Shown piece after piece: positions 53,190 through 62,295 of a stretch of 64,000 bases of DNA. The notes under the pieces are model-generated. The model was not told the DNA's origin. It was given only the letters and a program-made list of their open reading frames with translations, and made no database searches. A program made the position numbers and the translations under genes. Every line of letters starts with the position of its first letter. The stretch's first letter is position 1. This DNA is from Streptomyces sp. 846.5 (GTDB lineage Bacteria; Actinomycetota; Actinomycetes; Streptomycetales; Streptomycetaceae): contig NZ_SOBN01000001.1 of assembly GCF_004365705.1 (NCBI RefSeq), positions 5,628,001-5,692,000 of the forward strand. The letters run 5' to 3'.

Positions 53190-54890
53190 CTAGCGCCGCT
53201 CCTGGGGCAGTGTGCACCGGGCCGCGAGCACGGCGACGTCGTCCTCGGCGTCGGTGCCGTAGCGCATCAGCTGCTCCAGGAGGTCGTCCAGCAGCCGGTC
53301 CAGCGGTGGGTCGGGCGGGAGCTGAATCTCCGTCAGCCGTTGCAGCGAGCGGTCGATGTCCTCGCCGCGGCGCTCCACCAGTCCGTCGGTGTAGAGCAGC
53401 AGGGTGTCCCCGCCGACGCAGGGCCGGGTGAACGAGGCGTAGCCGCCCTGGCCGGTGCCCAGCGGCGGGCCGGTCGGCACGTCCAGGAGCTGCAGCCGGT
53501 TGTGGTGGTCCACGACCGCGGGCGGCAGATGGCCGGCGCTGGAGTAGGTGCAGATGCCGTGGCGGGCGTCGACCAGGGCCAGCAGGCAGGTGGCCGGCCG
53601 CTCCCCGGACACCCGGGCCATCAGGGCGTCCATCCGTGCCAGGATCTCGTGCGGCGGCAGCCCCTCGTCGGCGACCACGCGCAGTGTCGCGCTGTAGTGG
53701 CTCATGTCCACGGCCGCGGCGACGCCGTGGCCCATGACGTCGCCGATGACCAGCAGGGTCCGCTCGTCGGACAGCCGGACGCTGTCGAACCAGTCGCCGC
53801 CGACCAGCGCGCTGGTGCCGGAGGGCAGGTAGCGGGTGGCGATCTCCAGGCCCGGATGCGGATGGCTGGGGCCCGACAGCAGGGCGCGCTGCAGCTGCAG
53901 GGCGATGTGGTGCTCGCGGGTGTAGCGGCGGGCGTTGTCCAGGCTGATCGCGGCACGTCCGGCCAGGTCCTGGGCGGTGACGATGTCCTGGTCGGTGAAG
54001 GCGGGGGAGCCGCCCGCGCGGACCATGGTGAGGGTGCCGACCGGCGCCCCCCGCGCCGAGAGCGGGATCACCATCGCGGAGTGGATGCCCGCCTCCCGGT
54101 AGCGGGCCACCCGCTGCGGGTCCGGTGCGGAGCGGCTCAGCGCCTCGTCGCTGGGCAGGTTCTCGACGATCGGCTGCCCGGTCTCCAGACAGCGCGGGAT
54201 GGCCGATCCGGGCTGGTAGTCCACGTACTGGCCGGGGGCCTCGAACATCCGCGACCGTTCGCGCAGCCGCGGCAGTGCCGCCATCGCGGCGCGGCGCAGC
54301 CGCAGCACCCCCGGGGGCGGTGGCCGCAGCTCGGTGATGCCGTCCACCGGGATCACCTCCACCGTGGCGATGTCGGCGAGGGTGGGCACCAGGAAGGTGG
54401 CCAGCTCCTCGCAGGTGGTGTCCATGTCCAGGGTGGTGCCGATCACGGTGGCCGCCCGGTCCAGCATCGCCAGCCGGGCCCGGGCCTCCTCCAGGGCGTG
54501 CTGCTGCTCCCGGGCGTCGGTGACCTCCAGCACGATGCCGATGATGCCCAGCACCTGCCCGTCGTCCTCGATGCGGTGGTACGCGCCGTGCCAGTAGCGC
54601 CGCTCACGGTCGGACCCGGCCCGGGTGTGGCCGCTGGAGGTCACCTCCCTGGGGATGCCGTCGCCCAGGACCAGCCACAGCACGTCCTCCCTGGCGTCGA
54701 TCCCGGGCACTACCTCGCCGATGGTGCGGCCCAGGTGCTCCTCCGGCGGCACGCCGTTCATCCGGGCCAGGGTCGGGTTGACATAGGCGTAGCGCAGCTC
54801 ACGGTCCAGCACCCCGACCCCGGCCGTGGTGCCGTCCAGCATCTGTCGCAGGATCTCCTGCGCCAGCGGCGAGGAGGCGTCGTTCAGCAC
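53190..54890 (-). CDS. PAS-GAF-SpoIIE (PP2C-type) serine phosphatase, 566 aa
   Basis: PAS domain at about residues 15-130 (GVGVLDRELRYAYVNPTLAR), GAF at 140-325 (SAMVIPLSARGAPVGTLTMV), then SpoIIE/PP2C with the metal-binding Asp residues in VGGDWFDSVRL, VIGDVMGHGVAAAVDM and DAEDDVAVLAAR. These proteins dephosphorylate anti-anti-sigma factors in partner-switching networks. The first start in frame is a GTG at 54890 without a clear ribosome binding site. A good site near 54,950 lacks a start after it, so the N-terminus is uncertain. Confidence 0.88.
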   Translation of the reverse strand: MLNDASSPLAQEILRQMLDGTTAGVGVLDRELRYAYVNPTLARMNGVPPEEHLGRTIGEVVPGIDAREDVLWLVLGDGIPREVTSSGHTRAGSDRERRYWHGAYHRIEDDGQVLGIIGIVLEVTDAREQQHALEEARARLAMLDRAATVIGTTLDMDTTCEELATFLVPTLADIATVEVIPVDGITELRPPPPGVLRLRRAAMAALPRLRERSRMFEAPGQYVDYQPGSAIPRCLETGQPIVENLPSDEALSRSAPDPQRVARYREAGIHSAMVIPLSARGAPVGTLTMVRAGGSPAFTDQDIVTAQDLAGRAAISLDNARRYTREHHIALQLQRALLSGPSHPHPGLEIATRYLPSGTSALVGGDWFDSVRLSDERTLLVIGDVMGHGVAAAVDMSHYSATLRVVADEGLPPHEILARMDALMARVSGERPATCLLALVDARHGICTYSSAGHLPPAVVDHHNRLQLLDVPTGPPLGTGQGGYASFTRPCVGGDTLLLYTDGLVERRGEDIDRSLQRLTEIQLPPDPPLDRLLDDLLEQLMRYGTDAEDDVAVLAARCTLPQERR

Positions 54891-55225
54891 GGCGGACGGC
54901 CCGGGCCGGCGGCCGGCTGCTCCCCGACGGCGGACCCGCCGCGGTCGGACACCTCCTGGGTACAGCTCTCTCGGCCGAGCACTGCGGGATCCTCCTTGCC
55001 GTCCGGTGCCGCCTCACGGTAACCGACCCCACCCCCGACCAGCGCCGTTGGCTCGCGGAAAAGCCCAGGAAGCCCGGCGGCCGCCTCTGCTACGGTCGGC
55101 GGGCCGGCCGCGGGACTCCGGTGCGACTTCCGGAACGTGCCTATGAAGCAATGATTCGCAGCTCGTGCCCCCATTCCCCGGCCGGCGCCCGGAGCTGCGG
55201 GGGAAGCGATGCCGAGGGGGGCCTG
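54891..55225. other. 335-base divergent intergenic region
   Basis: Lies between the divergent phosphatase and vWA genes. It is very GC-rich with several short C/G inverted repeats but no palindrome long enough to name. A strong aggaggtg on the minus strand near 54,945-54,955 has no start codon at the right distance. No gene is supported. Confidence 0.4.
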
Positions 55226-56665
55226 ATGGAGACTCAGCGTGACCTCGTCGCGGCCGAGGACGTGCTGCTCTTCGTCAATGCCGCGATCACGGCCACCGGC
55301 CAGCGCGAGTTCCACACCGGCGCGCAGGAGCAGCGGCTCTCCCTCGACTTCCTGCACGCCTACATGCTCGGCAACTACCGCGACCTCTACGCGGCGGCCC
55401 TCGCCCTGGACATCAACGACCACAACGCGGCTCTGATCATCCAGCGGCTGCTGGCGACCGGCGGCGAGGCCACCGCTGAGCAGCGCCGCACCGAGGGCCG
55501 CCTGATCGCCCGTCGGCTCGCGCTGCTGCCGCCGCAGCGGGTGTACCGGTTGTTCCGGGCGCTGCGGCAGGCCAGGGTCAACAACCGCAGGACCCGGGCT
55601 GTCATCCGGGACTGGATCGCCGCCCGGCCCGACCCGGCCTTCGACGCGGTGAAGTACCGCAGCGGGCTCAAGGAGGCCCTGCGGCACGCCCATCTGACGC
55701 CTGTCACCGAGGAGTTGGGGACCTTCTTCTTCGCCGCACGGACCCCGGCCAGGTTCGCCACCCCGATCCTGGACAGCTGGCGCCGGGCCCACTACGAGCA
55801 GGCCGCCCTCTACGAGCTGCCCTACACCGTGGCCGAGGGCTTCGCGGCCCGGCGCGGCGTCGCCAGGGGAGACTTCCTGGAGCGGATCGCGCCCCGGATG
55901 ACCCGGCTGGAGCAACTGCGCCTGCAGGAGTCGGGCCGGGGCCACCGGGCCGAGGCGGTCCGGGCCGACCTCTCCCGGATGCCGCTCACCCGGCTGGCTT
56001 CGTACGCGCTGGCGCTGACCCCCGCCGACCGGGTGGCCCGCCGCGCCGAGCTGACCTCGGCGCTGCGCAGCGCCGCCCGGCGCGCGGCCGGACCGCAGCA
56101 GGGTAGCTGGGGCCGGGTCGCCGCCGTCCTCGACGACAGCTACTCCGCCTCGGGGTCGGGGCAGAAGCGCCGCCGCCCGCTGGCGGTGGCCCTGGCCTGC
56201 CACTACCTGCTGGGGGCGCTCGCCGCCGAGTACACCCCGCTGTGGACGTCCGGGAGCAGCGACGCGCTGCTCAGCCGCCCCTTCGGCGCGACGCCGCTGG
56301 GCCGGCGGATCCTCGACGCCCTGGACACCGCGCCGGACCGGATCCTCATCGTCTCCGACGGCTGGGACAACGCACCGCCCGGCCTGGCCGCCGAGGTGCT
56401 GCGGATCTGGCGCACCCGACTGGACCCGGACCGGCGCACCAGCATCGTCCACCTCAACCCGGTCTACGACGCGGAGGGCTTCGACGTGCGCCGACTTGCC
56501 CCGACCGTGCCGACGGCCGGCATCCGGGACGCGGAGGACCTCCCCGCGCTGGTCGAACTCGCTGCCTTCGCCGAAGGCCGCACCGGACTGGCCGAGTTGA
56601 CGCGGCATCTGGCAGCGAGGACCGCGCAGTTCACGGGAACGCAAGTCACAGGAGCCCCGTCATGA
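55226..56665 (+). CDS. vWA-domain protein, TROVE/Ro60-like, 479 aa
   Basis: The ATG at 55226 has gagggggg upstream. The N-terminal helical part (LLFVNAAITATGQREFHTGA, LHAYMLGNYRDLYAAALALD) resembles the opening of bacterial Ro60/TROVE RNA-binding proteins. The C-terminal vWA module has a MIDAS-like DDSYSAS near residues 302-308 and DRILIVSDGWDN around 372-383. Ro60-type proteins bind Y-like RNAs and take part in RNA quality control. It overlaps the next gene by four bases (ATGA), forming a fixed pair. The TROVE assignment is from pattern and memory only. Confidence 0.65.
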   Translation: METQRDLVAAEDVLLFVNAAITATGQREFHTGAQEQRLSLDFLHAYMLGNYRDLYAAALALDINDHNAALIIQRLLATGGEATAEQRRTEGRLIARRLALLPPQRVYRLFRALRQARVNNRRTRAVIRDWIAARPDPAFDAVKYRSGLKEALRHAHLTPVTEELGTFFFAARTPARFATPILDSWRRAHYEQAALYELPYTVAEGFAARRGVARGDFLERIAPRMTRLEQLRLQESGRGHRAEAVRADLSRMPLTRLASYALALTPADRVARRAELTSALRSAARRAAGPQQGSWGRVAAVLDDSYSASGSGQKRRRPLAVALACHYLLGALAAEYTPLWTSGSSDALLSRPFGATPLGRRILDALDTAPDRILIVSDGWDNAPPGLAAEVLRIWRTRLDPDRRTSIVHLNPVYDAEGFDVRRLAPTVPTAGIRDAEDLPALVELAAFAEGRTGLAELTRHLAARTAQFTGTQVTGAPS

Positions 56666-57822
56666 CGGCGCCGGACCGGGCCACGCCGGGCCTGACCGGC
56701 CTCGACCTGAGCGGGCTGACCGCAGGCCCTTCGCAGGTCTGGGGCGGGATCCGCCTGGTCCCGCTGCTGCGCGCGGAGCCGGTCACCGACCTCCGGCTGC
56801 ACCGGCAGGTCTACGAGGACGGGCTCGGCCTGGTCGAGCTCGGCCCGCGCGACCACTACCTCTCCTACATCCCGCACGGCTTCGTCGCCGACTGGACCGG
56901 CGACGGCTCCCCGGTCGCCGCCTACGGCACCCAGCTGGCCACCGACCGTCCGAGCTGCATGCCGCTGCGGTTCCACCGCAGGATGGCCCGGCGCGAGCAG
57001 CGCAACCGGCTGCGCTTCCTGCCGTTGCACCTCGCCCTGGAGGGCTATCTGGCGCTGCACTTCGGTGGTCCCTCGGTGGTCTGGGAGCAGTGGTCGCAGC
57101 AGGCGGTCCGTCGCGGCCTCTCGCCTCGGGTCGAGGAGGCCTACGCCGGAGCGGCGGTGCTCGGCCTCGCGGACGCGCTCCGGGTGTTCGAGATCCACCC
57201 CGGCCAGTGCGGGGTGCTGCTGTACGTCGCCGACTCGCTCGCCGCGGCCTTCGCCGTCCCGCACCCGGCCGACTACCGCGCGCTGCACCCGACCCTGGTC
57301 CAGGACCTCTACGGTGAGCTGGTCTTCCACGGCGCGACGCTGATGATGCCGCTGCCCGATTTCCGGGCCCGGATCACCGACACCGAAGTCCGCTCGCTCG
57401 CCGACCTGCGCGCGGCCGCGGAGCAGCAGGAACGGGAGTGGACCGGCTTCCACGACTCGGCCATGGCCGGCGGCCTGCTCGACTCCTCCTACACCTCGCA
57501 GCAGGTGTACCGGATGGGTCGCTTCACGCTCTCCCGGTTCCTGCCGCCCTTCCGGCCGAAGCAGGAGAGCCACATCGGCGAGACGATCACGGACGAGGCC
57601 GGCCGGGTGGTCTACCTGAAGACCTTCCGCCTCTCCGAGGCCCAGGTCCGCCGCGGCCACCTGCTCGACCGGCTGGCCGCCCACGACTGGCACCTGGCCG
57701 ACACCGCCGCCGAACTCTCGGTCACCGAAGCCCAGCTGGGCCTGCGCCTGGAGTCCTCCGGCTTCGGCTTCCTGCTCCGTCAGGACATCCTGGACGGATA
57801 CCGCAAGCGAGCCCGCGGCTGA
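56662..57822 (+). CDS. conserved protein coupled to the vWA gene, with C-terminal HTH-like region, 386 aa
   Basis: Begins around LTAGPSQVWGGIRLVPLLR, a style I recall from ARPP-type proteins that accompany vWA/TROVE genes in actinobacteria; the family name is not asserted. The middle has conserved-looking segments (YAGAAVLGLADALRVFEIHP, DLYGELVFHGATLMMPLPDF). The last 45 residues (HLLDRLAAHDWHLADTAAEL, SVTEAQLGLRLESSGFGFLL) look like a Fis-type helix-turn-helix. It may be a regulator or RNA-processing partner of the preceding protein. Confidence 0.6.
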   Translation: MTAPDRATPGLTGLDLSGLTAGPSQVWGGIRLVPLLRAEPVTDLRLHRQVYEDGLGLVELGPRDHYLSYIPHGFVADWTGDGSPVAAYGTQLATDRPSCMPLRFHRRMARREQRNRLRFLPLHLALEGYLALHFGGPSVVWEQWSQQAVRRGLSPRVEEAYAGAAVLGLADALRVFEIHPGQCGVLLYVADSLAAAFAVPHPADYRALHPTLVQDLYGELVFHGATLMMPLPDFRARITDTEVRSLADLRAAAEQQEREWTGFHDSAMAGGLLDSSYTSQQVYRMGRFTLSRFLPPFRPKQESHIGETITDEAGRVVYLKTFRLSEAQVRRGHLLDRLAAHDWHLADTAAELSVTEAQLGLRLESSGFGFLLRQDILDGYRKRARG

Positions 57823-57911
57823 GCGGCTGTCGGCGCCGACAGCGAAAGCGGACTCCTGACAGGACCTCCGCACCGTTCCCGCCGCCGCCGTCGCGGGCTA
57901 CGCTCGCGGGC

Positions 57912-60227
57912 ATGACTGCCACCACGCACCGCACCTGCCCGCTGTGCGAGGCGACCTGCGGGCTCACCGTCACCATCGGTCCCGGCCCCGAGGGCGCCGG
58001 TGAGGCGATCGGGGTGCGCGGGGACGCCGAGGACCCGTTCAGCCGCGGCTACATCTGTCCCAAGGGCGTCGCCCTCGGCCAGCTGCACTCGGACCCGGCC
58101 CGGCTGCGCACGCCGCTGGTCCGGCGGGGCAGCAGCTGGACCGAGGTCAGCTGGGACGAGGCGTTCGCCGAGGGGGGACGGCTGCTGGCGCCGCTGCTGC
58201 GGGAGCACGGAGCCGACAGCGTCGGCGTCTACCTGGGCAATCCGACCGTGCACAACCTCGGACTGAGCCTCTACAGCCGCACCCTGATGCAGGCCCTGGG
58301 CACCGGCTACCGCTTCAGCGCCAGCACCGTCGACCAGATGCCCAAGCAGGTCGCCTCCGGGCTGATGTACGGGACCGAACTGTCGATCGCCATCCCCGAC
58401 ATCGACCGCACCGACTACCTGCTCGTCCTCGGCGCCAACCCGATGGTGTCCAACGGCAGCCTGCTCACCGCCCCCGACCTGCCCGGACGGCTCCGCGCCC
58501 TGCGTCGGCGCGGCGGACGGCTGGTCGTGGTCGACCCGCGGCGCACCCGTACCGCCGAGATCGCCGACGAGCACCTGGCCATCCGCCCGGGCACCGACGC
58601 GCTGCTGCTCGCCGGGATCGCCCGGACGCTGATCGAGGAGGGCCTGGCCGACCCGGGACCCCGGGTGGCTCCCCACCTCAACGGCCTGGACGAACTCGGC
58701 GTCGCCCTCAAGCCGTTCACCCCGGAGGCAGTGGCCGCCGCGACCCGGATCCCGGCCGACACCGTGCGCAGGATCGCCCGGGAGCTCGCCGCCGCCCCCA
58801 GCGCCGCCGTCTACGGCCGGATCGGGACCACCACCACCGCCTATGGCACCGCGGCGAGTTGGCTGGTCGACGTGGTCAATACGCTGACCGGCAACCTGGA
58901 CCGCCCCGGCGGGGTGATGTGGCCCGAACCGGCAGCCGGCTCGCCCACGACCACGGGGGAGCCCGGACGGGGGCGAGGCGTGCGGGTACCCGGCTCCCGC
59001 CGCACCAGGGTCCGCGGCCTCCCCAGCGTCTTCGGTGAGTTCCCGGCCGGGGCCCTGGCCGAGGAGATCGACACACCGTCAGCGGACGCGGACGGTTCGG
59101 CGAACGGCCCCGCGTCCGGGTCCGGGGCCCGGCTGCGCGGCTTGATCACCATCGCCGGCAACCCGGTCCTGTCGACCCCCAACAGCTCCCGCCTCGGCAC
59201 AGCACTGGCCTCGCTCGACGCCATGGTCAGCGTCGACGCCTACCTCAACGAGACGACCCGGCACGCGCATGTCGTCCTGCCCGCCGCGTCCCCGCTCGCC
59301 CGCAGCCACTACGACCTGGTGTTCGCCTCCTTCTCGATCCGCAACACCGCCCACTGGTCGCCCCCGAGCCTGCCGCTCGGCCCCGGCGAGCTGGACGAGT
59401 CCGAGGTACTGCTGCGACTCGCCGCCGCCGCGCTCGGCGGCACCGTCACCGCCCAGCAGCTCGACGACCTCACCGCCGCCGACACCGCCCGCCGCATCGC
59501 CGCCGACCCCTCCTCCCCGGCTCACGGCCGCGACCCCGAGGAACTCCTCGCAGCCGTCGCCCACCGCAGCCGCCAGGAGCGCCTGCTCGACCTGATGCTG
59601 CGCGGCGGCCCCTACGGCGACGGCTTCGGCGCCAAGCCGGAGGGCCTCAGCCTGGACGTCCTCGCCGCCGCCCCGCACGGCCTCGACCTCGGCCCGCTGC
59701 GCCCCCGCCTGCCCGGAGTCCTCCGCACCCCCAGCGGCAGGGTCGAACTCGCGCCCCCGCAACTGCTCGCCGAGGCCGCCCGACTGGCCGACCACCTGGC
59801 CGAGCTCGGTTCCGCCCCGACGGACGGCCTGCTCCTGATCGGCCGCAGGCAGCTGCGCTCCAACAACTCCTGGATGCACAACGTCCCGCTGCTCGCAGGC
59901 GGCAGCAACCGCTGCACCCTCCAGCTCCACCCGGCGGACGCCGAACGCCTCGGCATCGACACCGGCCAGCAGGTCCAGGTCCGCTCCCGGGTCGGCGAAC
60001 TCCACGCCGAGGCCGAGGTCACCGACGGCGTCATGCCGGGCGTCGTCAGCCTCCCCCACGGCTGGGGCCACGACGACCCGGCCACCCGCCTCCCCCTCGC
60101 CGCCCGCGAACCGGGCGTCAACAGCAACGTCCTGACGGACGAGATCCCCCTCGACCTGCTGTCCGGAACCGCCGTCCTGAACGGAATCCCGGTGGAGGTA
60201 CGGGGGGTGGTGGCAGCAGCACCGTAG
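57912..60227 (+). CDS. molybdopterin-dependent oxidoreductase with [4Fe-4S] site, 771 aa
   Basis: The N-terminal cluster motif is C9-x2-C12-x3-C16 with Cys49 (CPLCEATCGL and CPKG). Molybdopterin-binding segments (YLLVLGANPMVSNGSLL, VVVDPRRTRTAEIADEHLAI, AIRPGTDALLLAGIA) and a C-terminal dinucleotide domain (LHPADAERLGIDTGQQVQVR, SLPHGWGHDD) complete a DMSO-reductase-superfamily protein. No Tat signal is present, so it is cytoplasmic. No small subunits are nearby. Substrate is unknown; formate-dehydrogenase- or nitrate-reductase-like chemistry is possible. Confidence 0.88.
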   Translation: MTATTHRTCPLCEATCGLTVTIGPGPEGAGEAIGVRGDAEDPFSRGYICPKGVALGQLHSDPARLRTPLVRRGSSWTEVSWDEAFAEGGRLLAPLLREHGADSVGVYLGNPTVHNLGLSLYSRTLMQALGTGYRFSASTVDQMPKQVASGLMYGTELSIAIPDIDRTDYLLVLGANPMVSNGSLLTAPDLPGRLRALRRRGGRLVVVDPRRTRTAEIADEHLAIRPGTDALLLAGIARTLIEEGLADPGPRVAPHLNGLDELGVALKPFTPEAVAAATRIPADTVRRIARELAAAPSAAVYGRIGTTTTAYGTAASWLVDVVNTLTGNLDRPGGVMWPEPAAGSPTTTGEPGRGRGVRVPGSRRTRVRGLPSVFGEFPAGALAEEIDTPSADADGSANGPASGSGARLRGLITIAGNPVLSTPNSSRLGTALASLDAMVSVDAYLNETTRHAHVVLPAASPLARSHYDLVFASFSIRNTAHWSPPSLPLGPGELDESEVLLRLAAAALGGTVTAQQLDDLTAADTARRIAADPSSPAHGRDPEELLAAVAHRSRQERLLDLMLRGGPYGDGFGAKPEGLSLDVLAAAPHGLDLGPLRPRLPGVLRTPSGRVELAPPQLLAEAARLADHLAELGSAPTDGLLLIGRRQLRSNNSWMHNVPLLAGGSNRCTLQLHPADAERLGIDTGQQVQVRSRVGELHAEAEVTDGVMPGVVSLPHGWGHDDPATRLPLAAREPGVNSNVLTDEIPLDLLSGTAVLNGIPVEVRGVVAAAP

Positions 60228-60239
60228 CTGCGCGCCGAC

Positions 60240-60280
60240 GCCCCGCCTCTCCCGTGGTCGTGCTGCGGGCGAGGCGGGGC
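60240..60280. terminator. bidirectional terminator
   Basis: gccccgcctc (60240-60249) pairs perfectly with gaggcggggc (60271-60280) across a 21-base loop, between the convergent oxidoreductase and GH64-like genes. Confidence 0.65.
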
Positions 60281-60298
60281 ATCGGTGCTGTGCGTGGG

Positions 60299-62101
60299 CT
60301 ACCAGCCGACCGCGACCTCCAGCCACTGCGGGTTCGAGTGGGAGATGAAGGAGGACTGGCCTGCGACGTCGTCGTAGGGGAAGCCGTAGGCGAGGTTGTT
60401 GATGTCGTGGTCGTGCCAGAACTTGGCGTAGTAGTTGGCCGGGGCGGCGAGGTAGTACTGGGTGGGGTCGGACTGCTGGGCCGTGGTCAGGGTGGCCACA
60501 TGGCGGTTGAGGGCGGCGCACTCGTTCGGGTTGCTCGCGAGGACGCCGGCGCAGCCGAAGATGTCGGAGGTCGGGGCGTTGACGCCGACCGAATTGGCGT
60601 AGGCGGTGAAGTAGCCGGCGTTCACGCCGCCGGTCTGGAAGCTGGGGTCGCTGCCGGGGGCGATGATCCGGTACGGAGCCTGGGTCTGCGCCAGTACCTT
60701 GAACTCGGCCGGCACCGAGTCGATGAACTTCTGGAAGGTGACCGACCGGTCCTCGGCGAAGGTCTGCTGGTCCTCGCCGACCTGGACGTCGTAGCCGTCC
60801 TTGGCGTGCAGGCGCATCGCCAGTTTCAGGCCGAAGGCGTCCACCCGGGTGGTGTTGCCGTTGAAGACGCTGGCTCCAACGGTGAACTCGATGAAGTCGA
60901 AGTACTGACTGGTCGGGGACCCCAGGTAGAAGTACATGCGCCCGGCGGAGTTGGCAGGCATGTCCAGGTAGGGCTGGTCGGCGATCGAGTGGGTCTGGCC
61001 GTTGAAGCTCCAGTACACCTGGCTGTCGGGGTACTTGCCGTTGGTGCGGTTGAGGATCTTGACCTCGACGACGTTCTGCGCCGCCGGGATGGTGCTGGTG
61101 TCGCCCCAGAAGCCGTTCGGGTCAGGGGTGGTGGAACTGGTCGGGCTGGCGGAGGCGGTCGGGCTGGCGGTCGCGGACGCGCCGGTGTGGACCTGGAACT
61201 CCCAGAGGGAGTAGCCGTAGGCGGTGGCGCGGGCGGTGCCGTTCATTCTGACGTAGCGTCCGGTGCCGGTGAGGTTGAGGGTCTGGGTTCCGCCGGTTGC
61301 GGTGGTGGTGGAGTAGACGGTGGTCCAGTTGCCGGTTCCGGTGTCGGAGACCTGGATCTGGAAGGCGGTCGCGTACGCGGCCTCCCACTGCAGGACGACC
61401 TGGCAGATCTGCTGGGAGGAGCCCAGGTCGACCTGGATCCACTGCGGATCGCTGAACGCGCTGGACCAGCGGGTGCCGGTGTCGCCGTCGAAGGCGGCCG
61501 AGGCGGGGAAGGTGGCGCTCTCGGCCGAGGACGCGGTGGCCGGATGGTTCAGCGCCGCATTGGCCGTGCCGCAGGCGCCGCTGGTGACCGGAGTCCCGTA
61601 CACCTGGAACTCCCAGAGGGAGTAGCCGTAGGCGGTGGCGCGGGCGGTGCCGTTCATTCTGACGTAGCGTCCGGTGCCGGTGAGGTTGAGGGTCTGGGTG
61701 CCGCCGGTTGCGGTGGTGGTGGAGTAGACGGTGGTCCAGTTGCCGGTTCCGGTGTCGGAGACCTGGATCTGGAAGGCGCTCGCGTACGCCGCCTCCCACT
61801 GCAGGACGACCTGGCTGACGGTGGCCTCGGAGCCGAGGTCGACCTGGATCCACTGCGGATCGCTGAATGCGCTGGACCAGCGGGTGCCGGTGTCGCCGTC
61901 GAAGGCGGCCGAGGCGGGGAAGGTGGCGTTCTCGGTGGAGGAGGCGGTTGCGGGCTTTCCCTGAGAGAGCAGCGTGCCTGCTGCCCGTGCGGGCGACTGG
62001 GTCACGGTCAGGACCAGGGCGGCGAGTACGGCGACCATCAGAGCGATGAGAACGTACGGCCTGCGCCTGGTGCGGAGATGGACAGGAGTGCTGGTGGACA
62101 T
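60299..62101 (-). CDS. secreted GH64-like beta-1,3-glucanase with two CBM32 (F5/8C) domains, 600 aa
   Basis: The signal peptide runs through VLIALMVAVLAALVLTVTQS to a cleavage site near ARA. Two F5/8 type C discoidin modules follow (each with FPASAAFDGDTGTRWSSAFS and SDPQWIQVDLGS), then a Ser/Thr/Pro linker and a thaumatin-like GH64 domain (VEVKILNRTNGKYPDSQVYW, FWHDHDINNLAYGFPYDDVA). It would bind and cut fungal or algal beta-1,3-glucans outside the cell. A LacI-type palindrome about 55 bases upstream of the start suggests sugar-responsive repression. Confidence 0.82.
   Translation of the reverse strand: MSTSTPVHLRTRRRPYVLIALMVAVLAALVLTVTQSPARAAGTLLSQGKPATASSTENATFPASAAFDGDTGTRWSSAFSDPQWIQVDLGSEATVSQVVLQWEAAYASAFQIQVSDTGTGNWTTVYSTTTATGGTQTLNLTGTGRYVRMNGTARATAYGYSLWEFQVYGTPVTSGACGTANAALNHPATASSAESATFPASAAFDGDTGTRWSSAFSDPQWIQVDLGSSQQICQVVLQWEAAYATAFQIQVSDTGTGNWTTVYSTTTATGGTQTLNLTGTGRYVRMNGTARATAYGYSLWEFQVHTGASATASPTASASPTSSTTPDPNGFWGDTSTIPAAQNVVEVKILNRTNGKYPDSQVYWSFNGQTHSIADQPYLDMPANSAGRMYFYLGSPTSQYFDFIEFTVGASVFNGNTTRVDAFGLKLAMRLHAKDGYDVQVGEDQQTFAEDRSVTFQKFIDSVPAEFKVLAQTQAPYRIIAPGSDPSFQTGGVNAGYFTAYANSVGVNAPTSDIFGCAGVLASNPNECAALNRHVATLTTAQQSDPTQYYLAAPANYYAKFWHDHDINNLAYGFPYDDVAGQSSFISHSNPQWLEVAVGW
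61191..61950 (-). repeat. near-identical tandem duplication of the CBM32-coding segment
   Basis: Copy 1 starts at about 61191 and copy 2 at 61602, an offset of 411 bases (137 codons). Long stretches are identical at the DNA level, including silent positions, so the duplication is recent or kept uniform by gene conversion. Confidence 0.75.
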
Positions 62102-62152
62102 GGTCTCTCCTTGAACCGGGTGGGGGGTCCTGTGGAGCCTTGACCTCTCCCT

Positions 62153-62164
62153 GAGAGCGCTCTC
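62153..62164. promoter_or_regulatory. LacI-type operator palindrome
   Basis: gagagcgctctc is a perfect 12-base palindrome with the CG centre typical of LacI-family sugar regulators in streptomycetes (compare the CebR-type box TGGGAGCGCTCCCA). It lies upstream of the GH64-like gene. Confidence 0.6.
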
Positions 62165-62243
62165 TGAAAGGGGTGGTCGATGTCTACAGCGGTTGATGTG
62201 CGGGTGTCAATGTCCCTGTGTGCAAACGGGGTTGCGGAACCAG

Positions 62244-62285
62244 GAAGCCCCTCGGGCCCCGGCGCGGCCGGGTCCGAGGGGCTTC
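62244..62285 (-). terminator. terminator of the acidic repeat-protein gene
   Basis: gaagcccctcgg (62244-62255) pairs perfectly with ccgaggggcttc (62274-62285), with an additional inner cccggc/gccggg stem. It lies 10 bases downstream of the stop at 62296. Confidence 0.75.
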
Positions 62286-62295
62286 GGGTGAACGA

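Noticed and set aside
54884-56644. Minus-strand 586-codon frame opposite the vWA gene
   Set aside because: Shadow; the MIDAS-bearing gene is on the plus strand with a strong ribosome binding site.
60254-62143. Plus-strand 629-codon Gly/Val-rich frame
   Set aside because: Antisense of the CBM32-GH64-like gene; its apparent repeats come from the CBM duplication.
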